Of a DNA stretch of 64,000 nucleotides, positions 53,597 through 62,423 are shown one piece after another. Within the stretch, counting starts at the first letter, position 1. Every line of letters starts with the position of its first letter. Where the stretch lies: NCBI RefSeq assembly GCF_040741455.2, contig NZ_CP160328.2, positions 1,581,701 to 1,645,700 on the forward strand, in the 5' to 3' direction. Below the pieces are notes generated by a model. It saw only the letters and a program-made list of their open reading frames with translations. It ran no database searches and had not been told where the DNA came from. This DNA is from Snodgrassella alvi. Lineage in GTDB: Bacteria; Pseudomonadota; Gammaproteobacteria; Burkholderiales; Neisseriaceae. A program made the position numbers and the translations under genes.

Positions 53597-54427
53597 TTAC
53601 CCTTTATCAGTCACAAATTCACATGAAGTGATGTCAAGAATGCCGATATCTCCGTGATCTGTTTGCCATGTTTTTTGCCCTAAAGCCCTTACAGAGGTTT
53701 CCCCATGCTCCTTCCAGATAGTTTCACGGCATAACATCAGCGATTCACTTTCTGATTCCGAACCACAGCAGCGACCAAGCAGAAACGCGTGATGTTCTGA
53801 ACCATCTGTAAGTGTTATTAAGGCGGGTTTCCAAATTAAATCCAGAATAGAGTGGGGACGTGTGGAAGAAACAGAGCTGATCTGTTCGAATGGAAGCCAT
53901 GTATAGATACTACCGATTACGAGCTCAATGGTTGGACCAAGCCATGTATCACTATCTGCAATCCATGAGAATTTACCACCTGGGTCGATAGTACCGGAAA
54001 CATCTTTAGCTGAACCCAATGCTGCTTCTCTCATTTCATCCGCTTTTGTCTCATTGTCAGTCTGATTTAAAGCAATTGCATCAAGTAACAAATCTACCCA
54101 TTCGGGTTGTTGCTGGATGAATCCCGGACGTTTTTGACCAGAAAAACACTCCTTGCGATATATTTCACATGCAATTAATCCTCGGAAAGCTTGGGCCTGT
54201 TGTTCAAAATCAGATTGCATCTGAGCACATGCTTGTAATTGCTTCAGCGCCCGCTGCCAGTCTCCCTTCAGACAAAGTAATTGAAATAACAACCAACGCT
54301 GAACATGGTCTGTAGGTTTAGTTTTGATTTGTTGTTCAGTTTCCTGTATGACATCAGTCAGAGATCGGTTGGCTATCCATGCTTGCAGCGTAGAAAAATG
54401 TTCATCATTTCGGTGTGTCTTGCTCAT
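53597..54427 (-). CDS. tagJ: Type VI secretion accessory protein TagJ (ImpE/SciE family)
   Basis: A 276-residue ImpE-family protein. The N-terminal half is tetratricopeptide-like (RWLLFQLLCLKGDWQRALKQL, then FRGLIACE), and the C-terminal half has the family ending with DLIWKPALITLTDG, CRETIWKE and ITSCEF. In Pseudomonas aeruginosa TagJ binds the sheath protein TssB and ClpV, modulating sheath recycling. ATG at 54427 follows AAGGA and overlaps the preceding FHA gene by 23 bp; the frame opens ten codons earlier. Presence of both tagJ and clpV agrees with that partnership. Confidence 0.85.
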   Translation of the reverse strand: MSKTHRNDEHFSTLQAWIANRSLTDVIQETEQQIKTKPTDHVQRWLLFQLLCLKGDWQRALKQLQACAQMQSDFEQQAQAFRGLIACEIYRKECFSGQKRPGFIQQQPEWVDLLLDAIALNQTDNETKADEMREAALGSAKDVSGTIDPGGKFSWIADSDTWLGPTIELVIGSIYTWLPFEQISSVSSTRPHSILDLIWKPALITLTDGSEHHAFLLGRCCGSESESESLMLCRETIWKEHGETSVRALGQKTWQTDHGDIGILDITSCEFVTDKG

Positions 54428-55373
54428 CCTTAAAATCCTTTTGGTGACTGTCAGCAAATTGTGACATGCGATAATGACTGTCTACGCTAACGGCATGATG
54501 CTCTTTTCTGGTTAATGTGGGTGGCATATGTGCATGACTATTCTGCTGTTGCCAGCCCGGAGCGAATAAATGCAAAATTTCGGGTATTTCTTCTGTTTTG
54601 AACAGCTCAGCTTCTCTGAGGCTGTCAAGGCCGTTAAAGACATCATCAATGTTTAGTGGCCCAGAAACAATGTCCTGTAAGGTCATTAACGGGTCCAAAT
54701 TGCCTGAGAGATCGGTTAGATTAACAGTGGATGCAGAACTACTGACATCATTTTTTAGTAATCTTTCCTGCCAGAAATGCTCATTTACTGATAGCTGTGG
54801 TGTGTCAAGTGCCTGACGATATTCGTGTAATAAATCCAGAAAAATGGCCTCAGCAGGAGATTCTTCTAATGTCGAATCTTTTGTCTGATATTCAGTACTT
54901 TCCAATAGTTCATAAGGCAGGCTTGGCATCACCAGACTGAATGGATTTTCATCTTTCTGCTGAGAAAGCAAATGTGAGTCAAACCATTTTAAATCTAATG
55001 GCATAATTTTGTAATCGGCATTGTTTTTGTTGAGTGTTTCAGTTTCGATCTCTGAAGTAAACTGTTGAGCGGGATTAATTTGCCAGATTGATAATCCCCA
55101 TTCAAAAATATCGCCATCATGCAAAAGACACCAATTATTTGATGCAATCGGCATTCCATTTACTGCGCAGTGAACATTTTGAGAAAGGTTAAGTAGTTGC
55201 CAGCCGCTTGCTGACTGACGAATACTTAATGCTAGATTTTCTGTTGCAGGTGATTCTGTTTGAAGACTATAAATCGAGGTTTCGGAAAAAAATGCATATT
55301 TTTTTATTTCATAAACCTGACCAACTTTAATTCCACGGCAGTAATCAAGACTTAATAGAAGTGAATTTTCCAT
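54405..55373 (-). CDS. T6SS-associated protein with a degenerate FHA domain
   Basis: A 322-residue protein that heads the minus-strand arm. Residues 1-100 look like an FHA fold: WQLLNLSQNVHCAVNGMPI followed by LHDGDIFEWGLSIWQI matches the second half of the domain. The usual GR and SxxH phosphothreonine-binding residues are not visible. A middle segment with NLDPLMTLQDIVSGPLNIDDVF and ILHLFAPGW resembles the conserved C-terminal part of TagH/Fha/VasC-type T6SS proteins. In other systems the FHA protein links threonine kinase signalling to T6SS assembly; no kinase or phosphatase (ppkA, pppA) is seen here. Family assignment is likely; phosphopeptide binding is doubtful. Confidence 0.7.
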   Translation of the reverse strand: MENSLLLSLDYCRGIKVGQVYEIKKYAFFSETSIYSLQTESPATENLALSIRQSASGWQLLNLSQNVHCAVNGMPIASNNWCLLHDGDIFEWGLSIWQINPAQQFTSEIETETLNKNNADYKIMPLDLKWFDSHLLSQQKDENPFSLVMPSLPYELLESTEYQTKDSTLEESPAEAIFLDLLHEYRQALDTPQLSVNEHFWQERLLKNDVSSSASTVNLTDLSGNLDPLMTLQDIVSGPLNIDDVFNGLDSLREAELFKTEEIPEILHLFAPGWQQQNSHAHMPPTLTRKEHHAVSVDSHYRMSQFADSHQKDFKDEQDTPK

Positions 55374-55713
55374 AACGTCTTTCAGGTAGTAATTGTTTGT
55401 TCTCTGCTAGACCTGAGACCATGAGTTAACTTTCTACAAAAGCTATTGGTAATCTCTGCACTAATATTTATTAATAATATTGTATTTCTGTATAAATGTG
55501 TTAAGCAATATTACAGTAATTCGGGATGTATGCATGAATTATCCTTGTTTATAAAAACAAAATCAAGAATTATTCTTGCATCCTTAAGTTTTACATGTTA
55601 AATTTTAAATTAACTTCATAATGTTTAAGAAATGTTATAATTTTAATGAAATTTTAGGTATGTTGTTTGTTTTCTCCTTTTAAAAACAAAATAAAGGATA
55701 CTGGTAAACAAAT
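55374..55713. other. Divergent promoter region of the two T6SS arms
   Basis: About 340 bp of AT-rich DNA between the divergent FHA-like gene and clpV. It must hold both promoters. No unambiguous -35/-10 pair, sigma-54 site or operator stood out. AAGGA at about 55693 is rather far from the clpV ATG to be its ribosome binding site. Confidence 0.5.
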
Positions 55714-58365
55714 ATGGACATTTCCCGCCAAGCTCTATTTGGTAAACTTAATACAACACTGTTCCGCTCTATTGAATCGGCTACAACATTTTGTAAATTA
55801 CGTGGAAATCCTTATGTTGAGCTCGTGCATTGGGTACACCAGCTCATGCAGGAAAATGATGGCGATGTTATTCGAATATTGCGGCATTATGAAGCGGATA
55901 TCGCCAAAATTGAGCAGGATATTTCACGTAACCTGCTTTTGCTGCCATCTGGAGCAAGTTCAATCAGTGATTTTTCCCACCATATAGATTTAGCAATTGA
56001 GCGGGCGTGGGTTTACGCTACTCTCACGTTTAAGGATTATAAAATTCGAGGAGCTTGGTTATTTGCCGCTTTGGTACTGACGCCTGAATTGCGTCGTGTA
56101 TTGACAGGAGTTTCTGGCGAATTTACCAAAATTCCTCAGGAAGAATTAGCAGAATCATTACCTGAAATAATTAAACAGTCCCCTGAATCTCAGGATCGTC
56201 CTTACGATGATGCTGGCTATGCAGCTGCCATTCCTGGTGAGGCCAGTCAGTCGTTAATGGATAATAGTCAAGATAGTAAATCTGCTCTGGCAAGATATTG
56301 TACAGACCTGACAGAAGAAGCAAAACAGGGTCGGATAGATCCAGTTATCGGTCGTGAGCATGAAATACGCACCATGATAGATATTTTGTTGCGCCGTCGT
56401 CAGAATAATCCTTTATTAACGGGAGAAGCAGGTGTAGGCAAAACCGCTGTAGTAGAAGGATTTGCTTTGGCTATTGCCTATGGGGAAGTGCCACCGAGTC
56501 TTTCAGAAGTAAGATTATTGTCCTTAGATGTGGGTGCATTACTGGCTGGTGCCAGTATGAAGGGTGAATTTGAATCACGTTTAAAATCAGTATTGGAAGA
56601 GGCTAGCCATTCAGCAAACCCAATCATAATATTTGTTGACGAAGTCCACACTCTGGTGGGAGCAGGAGGAGCTTCTGGTACCGGTGATGCAGCAAATCTG
56701 CTAAAACCTGCTCTGGCAAGGGGTACTTTACGTACCATTGGTGCTACTACATGGAGTGAATATAAACGGCATATTGAAAAGGATCCAGCTCTAACGCGCC
56801 GGTTTCAGGTTTTACAAGTAGCCGAACCGGAAGAAGCTGCGGCCATTAATATGGTCCGCGGTCTGGTTTCAACATTTGAAAACCATCATGGCGTAATTGT
56901 GATGGATGAGGCAGTGAGAGCTGCAGTTAAATTATCCCATCGTTATATTCCATCACGCCAATTGCCAGACAAAGCCATTAGCCTTCTGGATACAGCGTGT
57001 GCAAGGGTTGGCCTGTCGTTGCACACGCCACCCAGTACTGTGCAATACCTGCGTCAGCAGCTAAATGCTGCACAAACTGAACTGGAACTATTAAGTAAAC
57101 AACAACGTATTGGTTTGTTTACAGGAGAGTTGACTGAAGTAGAACTGCGTATAGAAGCACTTTCAGTTGAGCTGGAAACCGAAGAAGCACGTTGGCAACA
57201 GGAGCTGCAAACTGTAGATAAATTAATAGCTGCACGTGCATGCTGTCAGAACAATGATGATAAGGCTCTTTTGGAGCAACTGTCAGAAATTGAAACAGCT
57301 TTACGAGCGTTACAAGGTGATGTCCCAGTAGTTTTTCCAGAAGTTAGTGAAAGTGTTGTAGCTGCAATTGTCTCTGACTGGACTGGTATTCCTGTTGGTA
57401 GGATGGTCAAGGATGAGATAGGAGCCGTATTGAATCTTTCTGTTAATCTGGCGCAGCGTGTAGTGGGGCAGGATGATGCGCTTGACCAGATCGGAGAACG
57501 TATCCAGACCGCACGCTGTGGTTTAACAGATCCTAATAAGCCGGTTGGCGTCTTTTTGCTGGTAGGCCCTTCTGGTGTTGGTAAAACCGAAACGGCGCTG
57601 GCACTCTCTGAAGCCATGTACGGTGGTGAGCAAAACCTGATCACCATCAATATGAGTGAGTTTCAGGAAGCACACACTGTCTCTACTCTTAAAGGTGCAC
57701 CTCCAGGCTATGTTGGCTATGGTGAAGGTGGCGTCCTTACCGAAGCGGTACGTCGACGGCCATATAGTGTGGTATTGCTGGATGAGATAGAAAAAGCCCA
57801 TCGCGATGTACATGAAATTTTTTATCAAGTCTTTGATAAAGGCATGATGGAGGATGGCGAGGGCTTAAATATTGACTTTAAAAACACCGTCATTCTGATG
57901 ACCAGTAACGTAGGCTCTGATCTGGTTTCTCAATTATATGCTGACCCAGCACTCGCCCCGGATTGGTCAACGCTGAAAGAAGTGCTGATGCCGGAGTTAC
58001 GTAAACATTTTCCGGCAGCATTTATTGGTCGGCTAACCATTATTCCTTATTTGCCATTAGCAGATGAAGCACTGAGCAGTATTGCTCGCCTGCACCTCAA
58101 CCGTATCGTACTAAGAATGCGTGAACAGCACGGTATTGCATTAAATTATGACGAGGCATTGGTAGAGCATATTGTACAGCACTGCCCTATGCATGAAACA
58201 GGTGCTAGATTACTCATCGGATATATCGAACAGCATATTTTGCCAGCTCTTTCACGCTACTGGCTTCAGGCTTTAACAGAAAAAAAAGCTGTGGAATCTA
58301 TCAATATAAGTATTGACCCTAGCCATACTGAAAATCCAATTATTTTTTCGGTTGTACCTGTCTAG
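55714..58365 (+). CDS. clpV: Type VI secretion ATPase ClpV (TssH)
   Basis: AAA+ unfoldase of 883 residues that disassembles the contracted TssB-TssC sheath. The N-terminal Clp-N-like domain starts ISRQALFGKLNTTLF, typical of ClpV. The first ATPase domain has Walker A GEAGVGKTAVVEG (about 236-248) and Walker B IIIFVDEVHTL. A coiled-coil middle domain covers about 445-520. The second ATPase domain has Walker A GPSGVGKTETALAL (about 617) and Walker B VVLLDEIEKAH. It is the first gene of the plus-strand arm and is followed by tssB. Confidence 0.95.
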   Translation: MDISRQALFGKLNTTLFRSIESATTFCKLRGNPYVELVHWVHQLMQENDGDVIRILRHYEADIAKIEQDISRNLLLLPSGASSISDFSHHIDLAIERAWVYATLTFKDYKIRGAWLFAALVLTPELRRVLTGVSGEFTKIPQEELAESLPEIIKQSPESQDRPYDDAGYAAAIPGEASQSLMDNSQDSKSALARYCTDLTEEAKQGRIDPVIGREHEIRTMIDILLRRRQNNPLLTGEAGVGKTAVVEGFALAIAYGEVPPSLSEVRLLSLDVGALLAGASMKGEFESRLKSVLEEASHSANPIIIFVDEVHTLVGAGGASGTGDAANLLKPALARGTLRTIGATTWSEYKRHIEKDPALTRRFQVLQVAEPEEAAAINMVRGLVSTFENHHGVIVMDEAVRAAVKLSHRYIPSRQLPDKAISLLDTACARVGLSLHTPPSTVQYLRQQLNAAQTELELLSKQQRIGLFTGELTEVELRIEALSVELETEEARWQQELQTVDKLIAARACCQNNDDKALLEQLSEIETALRALQGDVPVVFPEVSESVVAAIVSDWTGIPVGRMVKDEIGAVLNLSVNLAQRVVGQDDALDQIGERIQTARCGLTDPNKPVGVFLLVGPSGVGKTETALALSEAMYGGEQNLITINMSEFQEAHTVSTLKGAPPGYVGYGEGGVLTEAVRRRPYSVVLLDEIEKAHRDVHEIFYQVFDKGMMEDGEGLNIDFKNTVILMTSNVGSDLVSQLYADPALAPDWSTLKEVLMPELRKHFPAAFIGRLTIIPYLPLADEALSSIARLHLNRIVLRMREQHGIALNYDEALVEHIVQHCPMHETGARLLIGYIEQHILPALSRYWLQALTEKKAVESINISIDPSHTENPIIFSVVPV

Positions 58366-58394
58366 TCAAACATCGTAAAGCAGTAACCTTAATG

Positions 58395-58410
58395 ACCGGT
58401 GCAGACCGGT
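58395..58410 (+). repeat. Short inverted repeat between clpV and tssB
   Basis: Two copies of the palindrome ACCGGT (58395-58400 and 58405-58410) separated by GCAG can form a small GC-rich hairpin 30 bp before the tssB start. It has no T tail. It could stabilise the tssB-tssC end of the mRNA or be an operator. Confidence 0.5.
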
Positions 58411-58439
58411 AGTGATTGATAAAAGAAAAGGAAGCAGAA

Positions 58440-58988
58440 ATGGCGGTATTTAACAACAGTGCCCAGAAATTTATTCAGCGTAATCGTGCACCAAGGGTAC
58501 AAATAGAATATGACGTAGAGATTTATGGTTCTGAGAAAAAAATTGAATTGCCATTTGTAATGGCAGTGCTTGCTGATTTATCCGGTAAACCAGCAGAAGA
58601 CTTGCCGCCGGTTGGGGAGCGTAAATTCCTAACCATTGATATTGATAATTTTGATGAGCGAATGAAAGCCATTCAACCACGTGTCGCTTTTGCTGTACCG
58701 AATACCCTATCTGGTGAAGGGCAGCTGATGGTAGATATCACTTTCGAAAGTATGGAAGATTTTTCTCCGGCAAGAGTGGCTCAGAAAGTTGATGCACTCA
58801 AACAATTACTGGATGCACGTACTCAGCTGGCAAACCTACAGACTTATATGGATGGTAAATCCGGAGCAGAGAATCTGGTTAACCAGCTGTTACAGAATCC
58901 TGGTCTTCTACAGGCATTAGCCAAAGCACCTAAACCCCAGCCTGCAGCAGGAGATAACCAAGCTTCAGCATCTGCTGATACCGAATAA
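58440..58988 (+). CDS. tssB: Type VI secretion sheath small subunit TssB
   Basis: Small subunit (VipA) of the contractile sheath, 182 residues. Family features are NSAQKFIQRNRAPRVQIEYDV, LPFVMAVLADLSGKPAEDLPPV, ERKFLTIDIDNFDERM and MDITFESMEDFSPARVAQKV (here VDITFESMEDFSPARV). A Pro/Ala/Ser tail follows. ATG at 58440 is preceded by AAGGAA; the frame opens eight codons earlier. tssC follows after 47 bp. Confidence 0.95.
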   Translation: MAVFNNSAQKFIQRNRAPRVQIEYDVEIYGSEKKIELPFVMAVLADLSGKPAEDLPPVGERKFLTIDIDNFDERMKAIQPRVAFAVPNTLSGEGQLMVDITFESMEDFSPARVAQKVDALKQLLDARTQLANLQTYMDGKSGAENLVNQLLQNPGLLQALAKAPKPQPAAGDNQASASADTE

Positions 58989-59035
58989 TAACCCAAGTTC
59001 AAAGTCTATTTGTACGTATTGATTGAGGAGCATTC

Positions 59036-60547
59036 ATGGCTACGCAGTCCCAACAACAATCAGATGTTGCACTGGCAGAGCGCCCAGTTGCACAATCCGA
59101 ATTTAGTAATTTACTGACCAAAGAATTCAAACCAAAAACTGATCAGGCAGCTAAAGCAGTTGAACAGGCAGTTAAAACATTAGCCGAACAGGCTTTGTCA
59201 CACTCAGTTACCATCAGTGATGACGCCTACAAAAGTATCGAGGCTATTATCGCTGAAATCGACCATAAGCTTTCCGAACAAATTAATCTCATCCTGCATC
59301 ATGAAGCTTTCCAGAAACTGGAATCATCTTGGCGTGGCTTGTTTCATCTGGTTTCTAATACCGAAGTGGATGAACATCTGAAAATACGTTTCATGAATTT
59401 GTCTAAAAATGATTTACGGCGCAGCATGAAACGGTTTAAAGGTATTGCTTGGGATCAAAGTCCGTTATTCAAACAGATTTATGAAGAAGAATATGGACAA
59501 TTGGGTGGGGAACCCTATGGTTGCATGATTGCAGACTATTATTTCGATCATACCCCACCGGATGTTGATTTATTGGGTTCGGTAGCCAAAGTGGCTTCTG
59601 CTTCACATATGCCGTTTATTGCAGGTGCTTCACCTTCTGTGCTGCAAATGGATTCATGGCAGGAACTAGCTAATCCACGTGATTTAACTAAAATTGTTAC
59701 CCAGAATTTGGAATATGCTCCGTGGAATTCTTTACGTGCCAGTGAAGATTCACGTTATCTTGGTCTGGCGATGCCGCGCTTTCTTGCTCGCTTACCATAC
59801 GGTATTAACACCAATCCAGTCGATGAATTCGATTTTGAAGAAGATACAGACGGGTCTGATCACCGTAAATATGTGTGGAGCAATGCAGCTTACGCAATGG
59901 GTGTCAATATCAACCGGTCATTTAAAAATTTCGGTTGGTGTACCATGATTCGCGGCGTAGAGTCTGGTGGTGCTGTGGAAAATCTGCCTTGTCATACATT
60001 TCCGACTGATGACGGTGGCGTAGATATGAAATGTCCGACTGAAATTGCTATCTCAGACCGTCGTGAAGCTGAATTATCTAAAAATGGTTTTATTCCTCTG
60101 ATTCACCGTAAAAACACAGATTATGCTGCTTTCATCGGTGCTCAGTCTTTGCAAAAACCTCAGGAATACTACGATCCTGATGCAACAGCCAACGCCAATC
60201 TATCCGCACGCTTACCCTATCTATTTGCCTGCTCACGCTTTGCGCATTTTTTGAAATGTATTGTACGTGACAAAATCGGCTCATTTAAAGAGCGTGAGGA
60301 TATGCAGCGCTGGCTGAATGAATGGATTATGAATTATGTTGATGCCGATCCGGTAAATTCTTCACAGGAAACCAAAGCGCGTCGTCCGCTGGCTGCTGCT
60401 GAAGTGGTGGTAGAAGAAGTGGAAGGAAATCCTGGTTATTACGATGCTAAATTTTTCCTGCGGCCTCACTTTCAGCTAGAAGGCTTAACCGGTTCTTTAC
60501 GTCTGGTTGCTAAGTTGCCATCTGTGAAACAGACAGCGACTGAATAG
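59036..60547 (+). CDS. tssC: Type VI secretion sheath large subunit TssC
   Basis: Large subunit (VipB) of the contractile sheath, 503 residues. Family signatures are QKLESSWRGLFHLVSNTE, FKQIYEEEYGQLGGEPYG, PFIAGASPSVLQMDSW, YLGLAMPRFLARLPYG and AFIGAQSLQKPQEY. The C-terminus FFLRPHFQLEGLTGSLRLVAKLP is the usual sheath handshake region (given in part). GAGGAG precedes the ATG at good spacing. Confidence 0.96.
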   Translation: MATQSQQQSDVALAERPVAQSEFSNLLTKEFKPKTDQAAKAVEQAVKTLAEQALSHSVTISDDAYKSIEAIIAEIDHKLSEQINLILHHEAFQKLESSWRGLFHLVSNTEVDEHLKIRFMNLSKNDLRRSMKRFKGIAWDQSPLFKQIYEEEYGQLGGEPYGCMIADYYFDHTPPDVDLLGSVAKVASASHMPFIAGASPSVLQMDSWQELANPRDLTKIVTQNLEYAPWNSLRASEDSRYLGLAMPRFLARLPYGINTNPVDEFDFEEDTDGSDHRKYVWSNAAYAMGVNINRSFKNFGWCTMIRGVESGGAVENLPCHTFPTDDGGVDMKCPTEIAISDRREAELSKNGFIPLIHRKNTDYAAFIGAQSLQKPQEYYDPDATANANLSARLPYLFACSRFAHFLKCIVRDKIGSFKEREDMQRWLNEWIMNYVDADPVNSSQETKARRPLAAAEVVVEEVEGNPGYYDAKFFLRPHFQLEGLTGSLRLVAKLPSVKQTATE

Positions 60548-60681
60548 CATGATTTTGATCAATACCCAGATAAGATAAAAGCTATTTATTTCTGAGCCCA
60601 CATTAAATGAGTTCAGGTTGATTCCAGATATCCGGATGCCAGCAAAGTCGTGAAGATTTTCAGCATTATTGAAAAGTAATA

Positions 60682-61134
60682 ATGAAAATGAAAAGCAAAA
60701 TCTTGAACAATATGTTGTTTGTATTCGGTTTTGGTATTGTGCAAACAGCGTCTGCTTACGAACTGGTTTGTCCAGAGTCTGTTAAGGTAAAAGCTGGTAT
60801 TCCGGAGTTGGAGTCAGTGCCTCTTAATTGGGTGGTATCTAAATACAAAGACACATTATTAAGACTGGATGGTGCAGGAGTCTAATGTGGAAAACCTGTT
60901 GATTTAGCTCAGTTAAAACCACAACCTATTGTCGTAAAGGGTAAAAAGCATTATCCGGCTTGGGAAGTAGACAGTAAGCTTGATTTAGATGATGCAGATT
61001 CTTGGCTAAGCTGCTCATATAACCATAATCAGGTGCAACTGACTAGAAGCATTGATTCAACTATGAAAGTTTGCTGGGCAGTTTATTCTAAAGATTCTCA
61101 GGGCGGATTACTTGCAAAACTAAAATGTCAGTAA
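60682..61134 (+). pseudogene. STY0301-family secreted protein gene with an in-frame stop codon
   Basis: The gene starts at ATG 60682 with a signal peptide (cleavage likely after QTASA) and VCPESVKV, then meets TAA at 60883-60885 (codon 68). The same frame then continues without a further stop to TAA at 61132-61134. It encodes CGKPVDLAQLKPQP, WLSCSYNHNQVQLTRSI, MKVCWAVYS and the C-terminal KLKCQ, the expected second half of the STY0301 family. In relatives (from memory) the stop sits where an aromatic residue precedes a GxP motif, so a Tyr codon changed to TAA would explain it. The family is named after a Salmonella Typhi gene of the SPI-6 T6SS island. Its role is uncertain; an immunity or envelope accessory role is inference. 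Confidence 0.75.
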
Positions 61135-61231
61135 TTCAGTTTTTCAATAAATAATTTTTCCGCGATAGTCGTGTATGACGCTAAGCGGATGATGTAGTAC
61201 TTCTTTAATAGTAAACAACAAAGGAGCCAAT

Positions 61232-61717
61232 ATGGCACACGACATTTTCTTGAAAATTGATGGCATTGACGGAGAATCTCCGGATGCACAACATAAAAAT
61301 GAAATTCAGGTATTAAACTGGAACTGGGGAATCACTCAGGAATCTTCTATGCAGTCTGGTAGTGGTTTGGGTACCGGTCGGGCGACGGTTCATGACCTGC
61401 AATTTGAACATTACATTGATCGTTCCAGTCCTAATCTAATGAAATACTGTTTAACTGGTAAGCATATTCCAGAAGCAAAATTAGTGATGCGTAAAGCAGG
61501 TGGAACACCTTTAGAATACCTGAAAATCACAATGAATGACCTGATTGTATCAAGTGTAATGCCTTCCGGTAGCAGCACTGATGAGCAGAATCCGCGCGAA
61601 ATGGTGCGTTTATCTTTCTCTAAAGTGAAGCAGGAATATGTTGTACAGAATCAGCAGGGCGGCAGTGGCGGTACTGTAACTGCTCAATACGACATCAAGG
61701 CCAATAAAGAAGCCTAA
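61232..61717 (+). CDS. hcp: Type VI secretion tube protein Hcp (TssD)
   Basis: Hcp hexamers stack to form the inner tube that is fired into target cells. The 161 residues show AHDIFLKIDGIDGESPD, VLNWNWGITQESSM, GRATVHDLQFEHYIDRSSP, YLKITMNDLIVSSVMPSGS and a late VRLSFSKVKQEY. It matches the plain tube form without a C-terminal effector extension. AAGGAG precedes the ATG. A strong hairpin without a T tail follows, before tssJ. Confidence 0.96.
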   Translation: MAHDIFLKIDGIDGESPDAQHKNEIQVLNWNWGITQESSMQSGSGLGTGRATVHDLQFEHYIDRSSPNLMKYCLTGKHIPEAKLVMRKAGGTPLEYLKITMNDLIVSSVMPSGSSTDEQNPREMVRLSFSKVKQEYVVQNQQGGSGGTVTAQYDIKANKEA

Positions 61718-61778
61718 GATTGAGTAATGCCTCATCTGTCATGTGTTTGAAGGCAAAGTGTTTTTCAATGCAATAAGG

Positions 61779-61810
61779 ATCATCAGAGAGCCTAAAAATT
61801 CTCTGATGAT
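61779..61810 (+). repeat. Perfect 11-bp inverted repeat between hcp and tssJ
   Basis: ATCATCAGAGA (61779-61789) pairs exactly with TCTCTGATGAT (61800-61810) across a 10-nt loop. No T run follows, so it is not a standard terminator. Such a hairpin may protect the 3' end of the hcp message or reduce read-through to tssJ-K-L. Confidence 0.75.
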
Positions 61811-61867
61811 ATTGACTAATTTGGTCGGAAAATAGCTATCTGGCATTACCATAAATGGTGATGGAAT

Positions 61868-62404
61868 TTGAATAAAATATATCAGTGTTATCGGGAACTA
61901 TATCGAACTGGCCGCTTTATCTTAATCTGCATTTTGTTTTTGAGTGTAGTTGGTTGCCGGTCTGTGCAGGATGTAAAAGAACAAACACGTCTGGAATTGC
62001 ATATTGAAGCTGCTGAAAATGTTAATCCTGATGAAAAAGGTCGTGCTGCGCCTATTCAAGTACGCATATACGAATTAAAAAATGACAACGCATTCACATC
62101 TGCAGATTTTTACACACTACAGGATAATGATAAATCAGTATTAGGTAATGATCTGCTCGTAAGCGATGAATTTATACTGCGGCCGGGAGAAATCAAAACT
62201 ATCCGGCGCAGAACCAATCCTGAAACGACAGTTATTGGCGTATTGGCTGGCTACCGCAGTCTTACGCGTTCTCAGTGGCGTGAAACCTACAGACTGGCCG
62301 ATGCTCCGTATGCAACTTGGTATCGGGAATGGTGGCCACTGAAAAAAGCAAAGCTGGATATAAATATCGGACAGAGGGCCATAGTGGTCACTGAAGTGGA
62401 TTAA
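61868..62404 (+). CDS. tssJ: Type VI secretion outer-membrane lipoprotein TssJ
   Basis: Lipoprotein that anchors the TssJLM membrane complex to the outer membrane. A hydrophobic segment leads to the lipobox VVGC (about residues 27-30). The mature part has the beta-sandwich family motifs APIQVRIYELKNDNAFTSADF, RPGEIKTI, and VIGVLAGYRSL followed by WR. No in-frame ATG precedes the lipobox, so the start is taken as TTG at 61868 (MNKIYQCYRELYRTG), although the ribosome binding site is weak. tssK starts 19 bp downstream. Confidence 0.88.
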   Translation: MNKIYQCYRELYRTGRFILICILFLSVVGCRSVQDVKEQTRLELHIEAAENVNPDEKGRAAPIQVRIYELKNDNAFTSADFYTLQDNDKSVLGNDLLVSDEFILRPGEIKTIRRRTNPETTVIGVLAGYRSLTRSQWRETYRLADAPYATWYREWWPLKKAKLDINIGQRAIVVTEVD

Positions 62405-62423
62405 AGCAGAGGAATTTCTCTAA

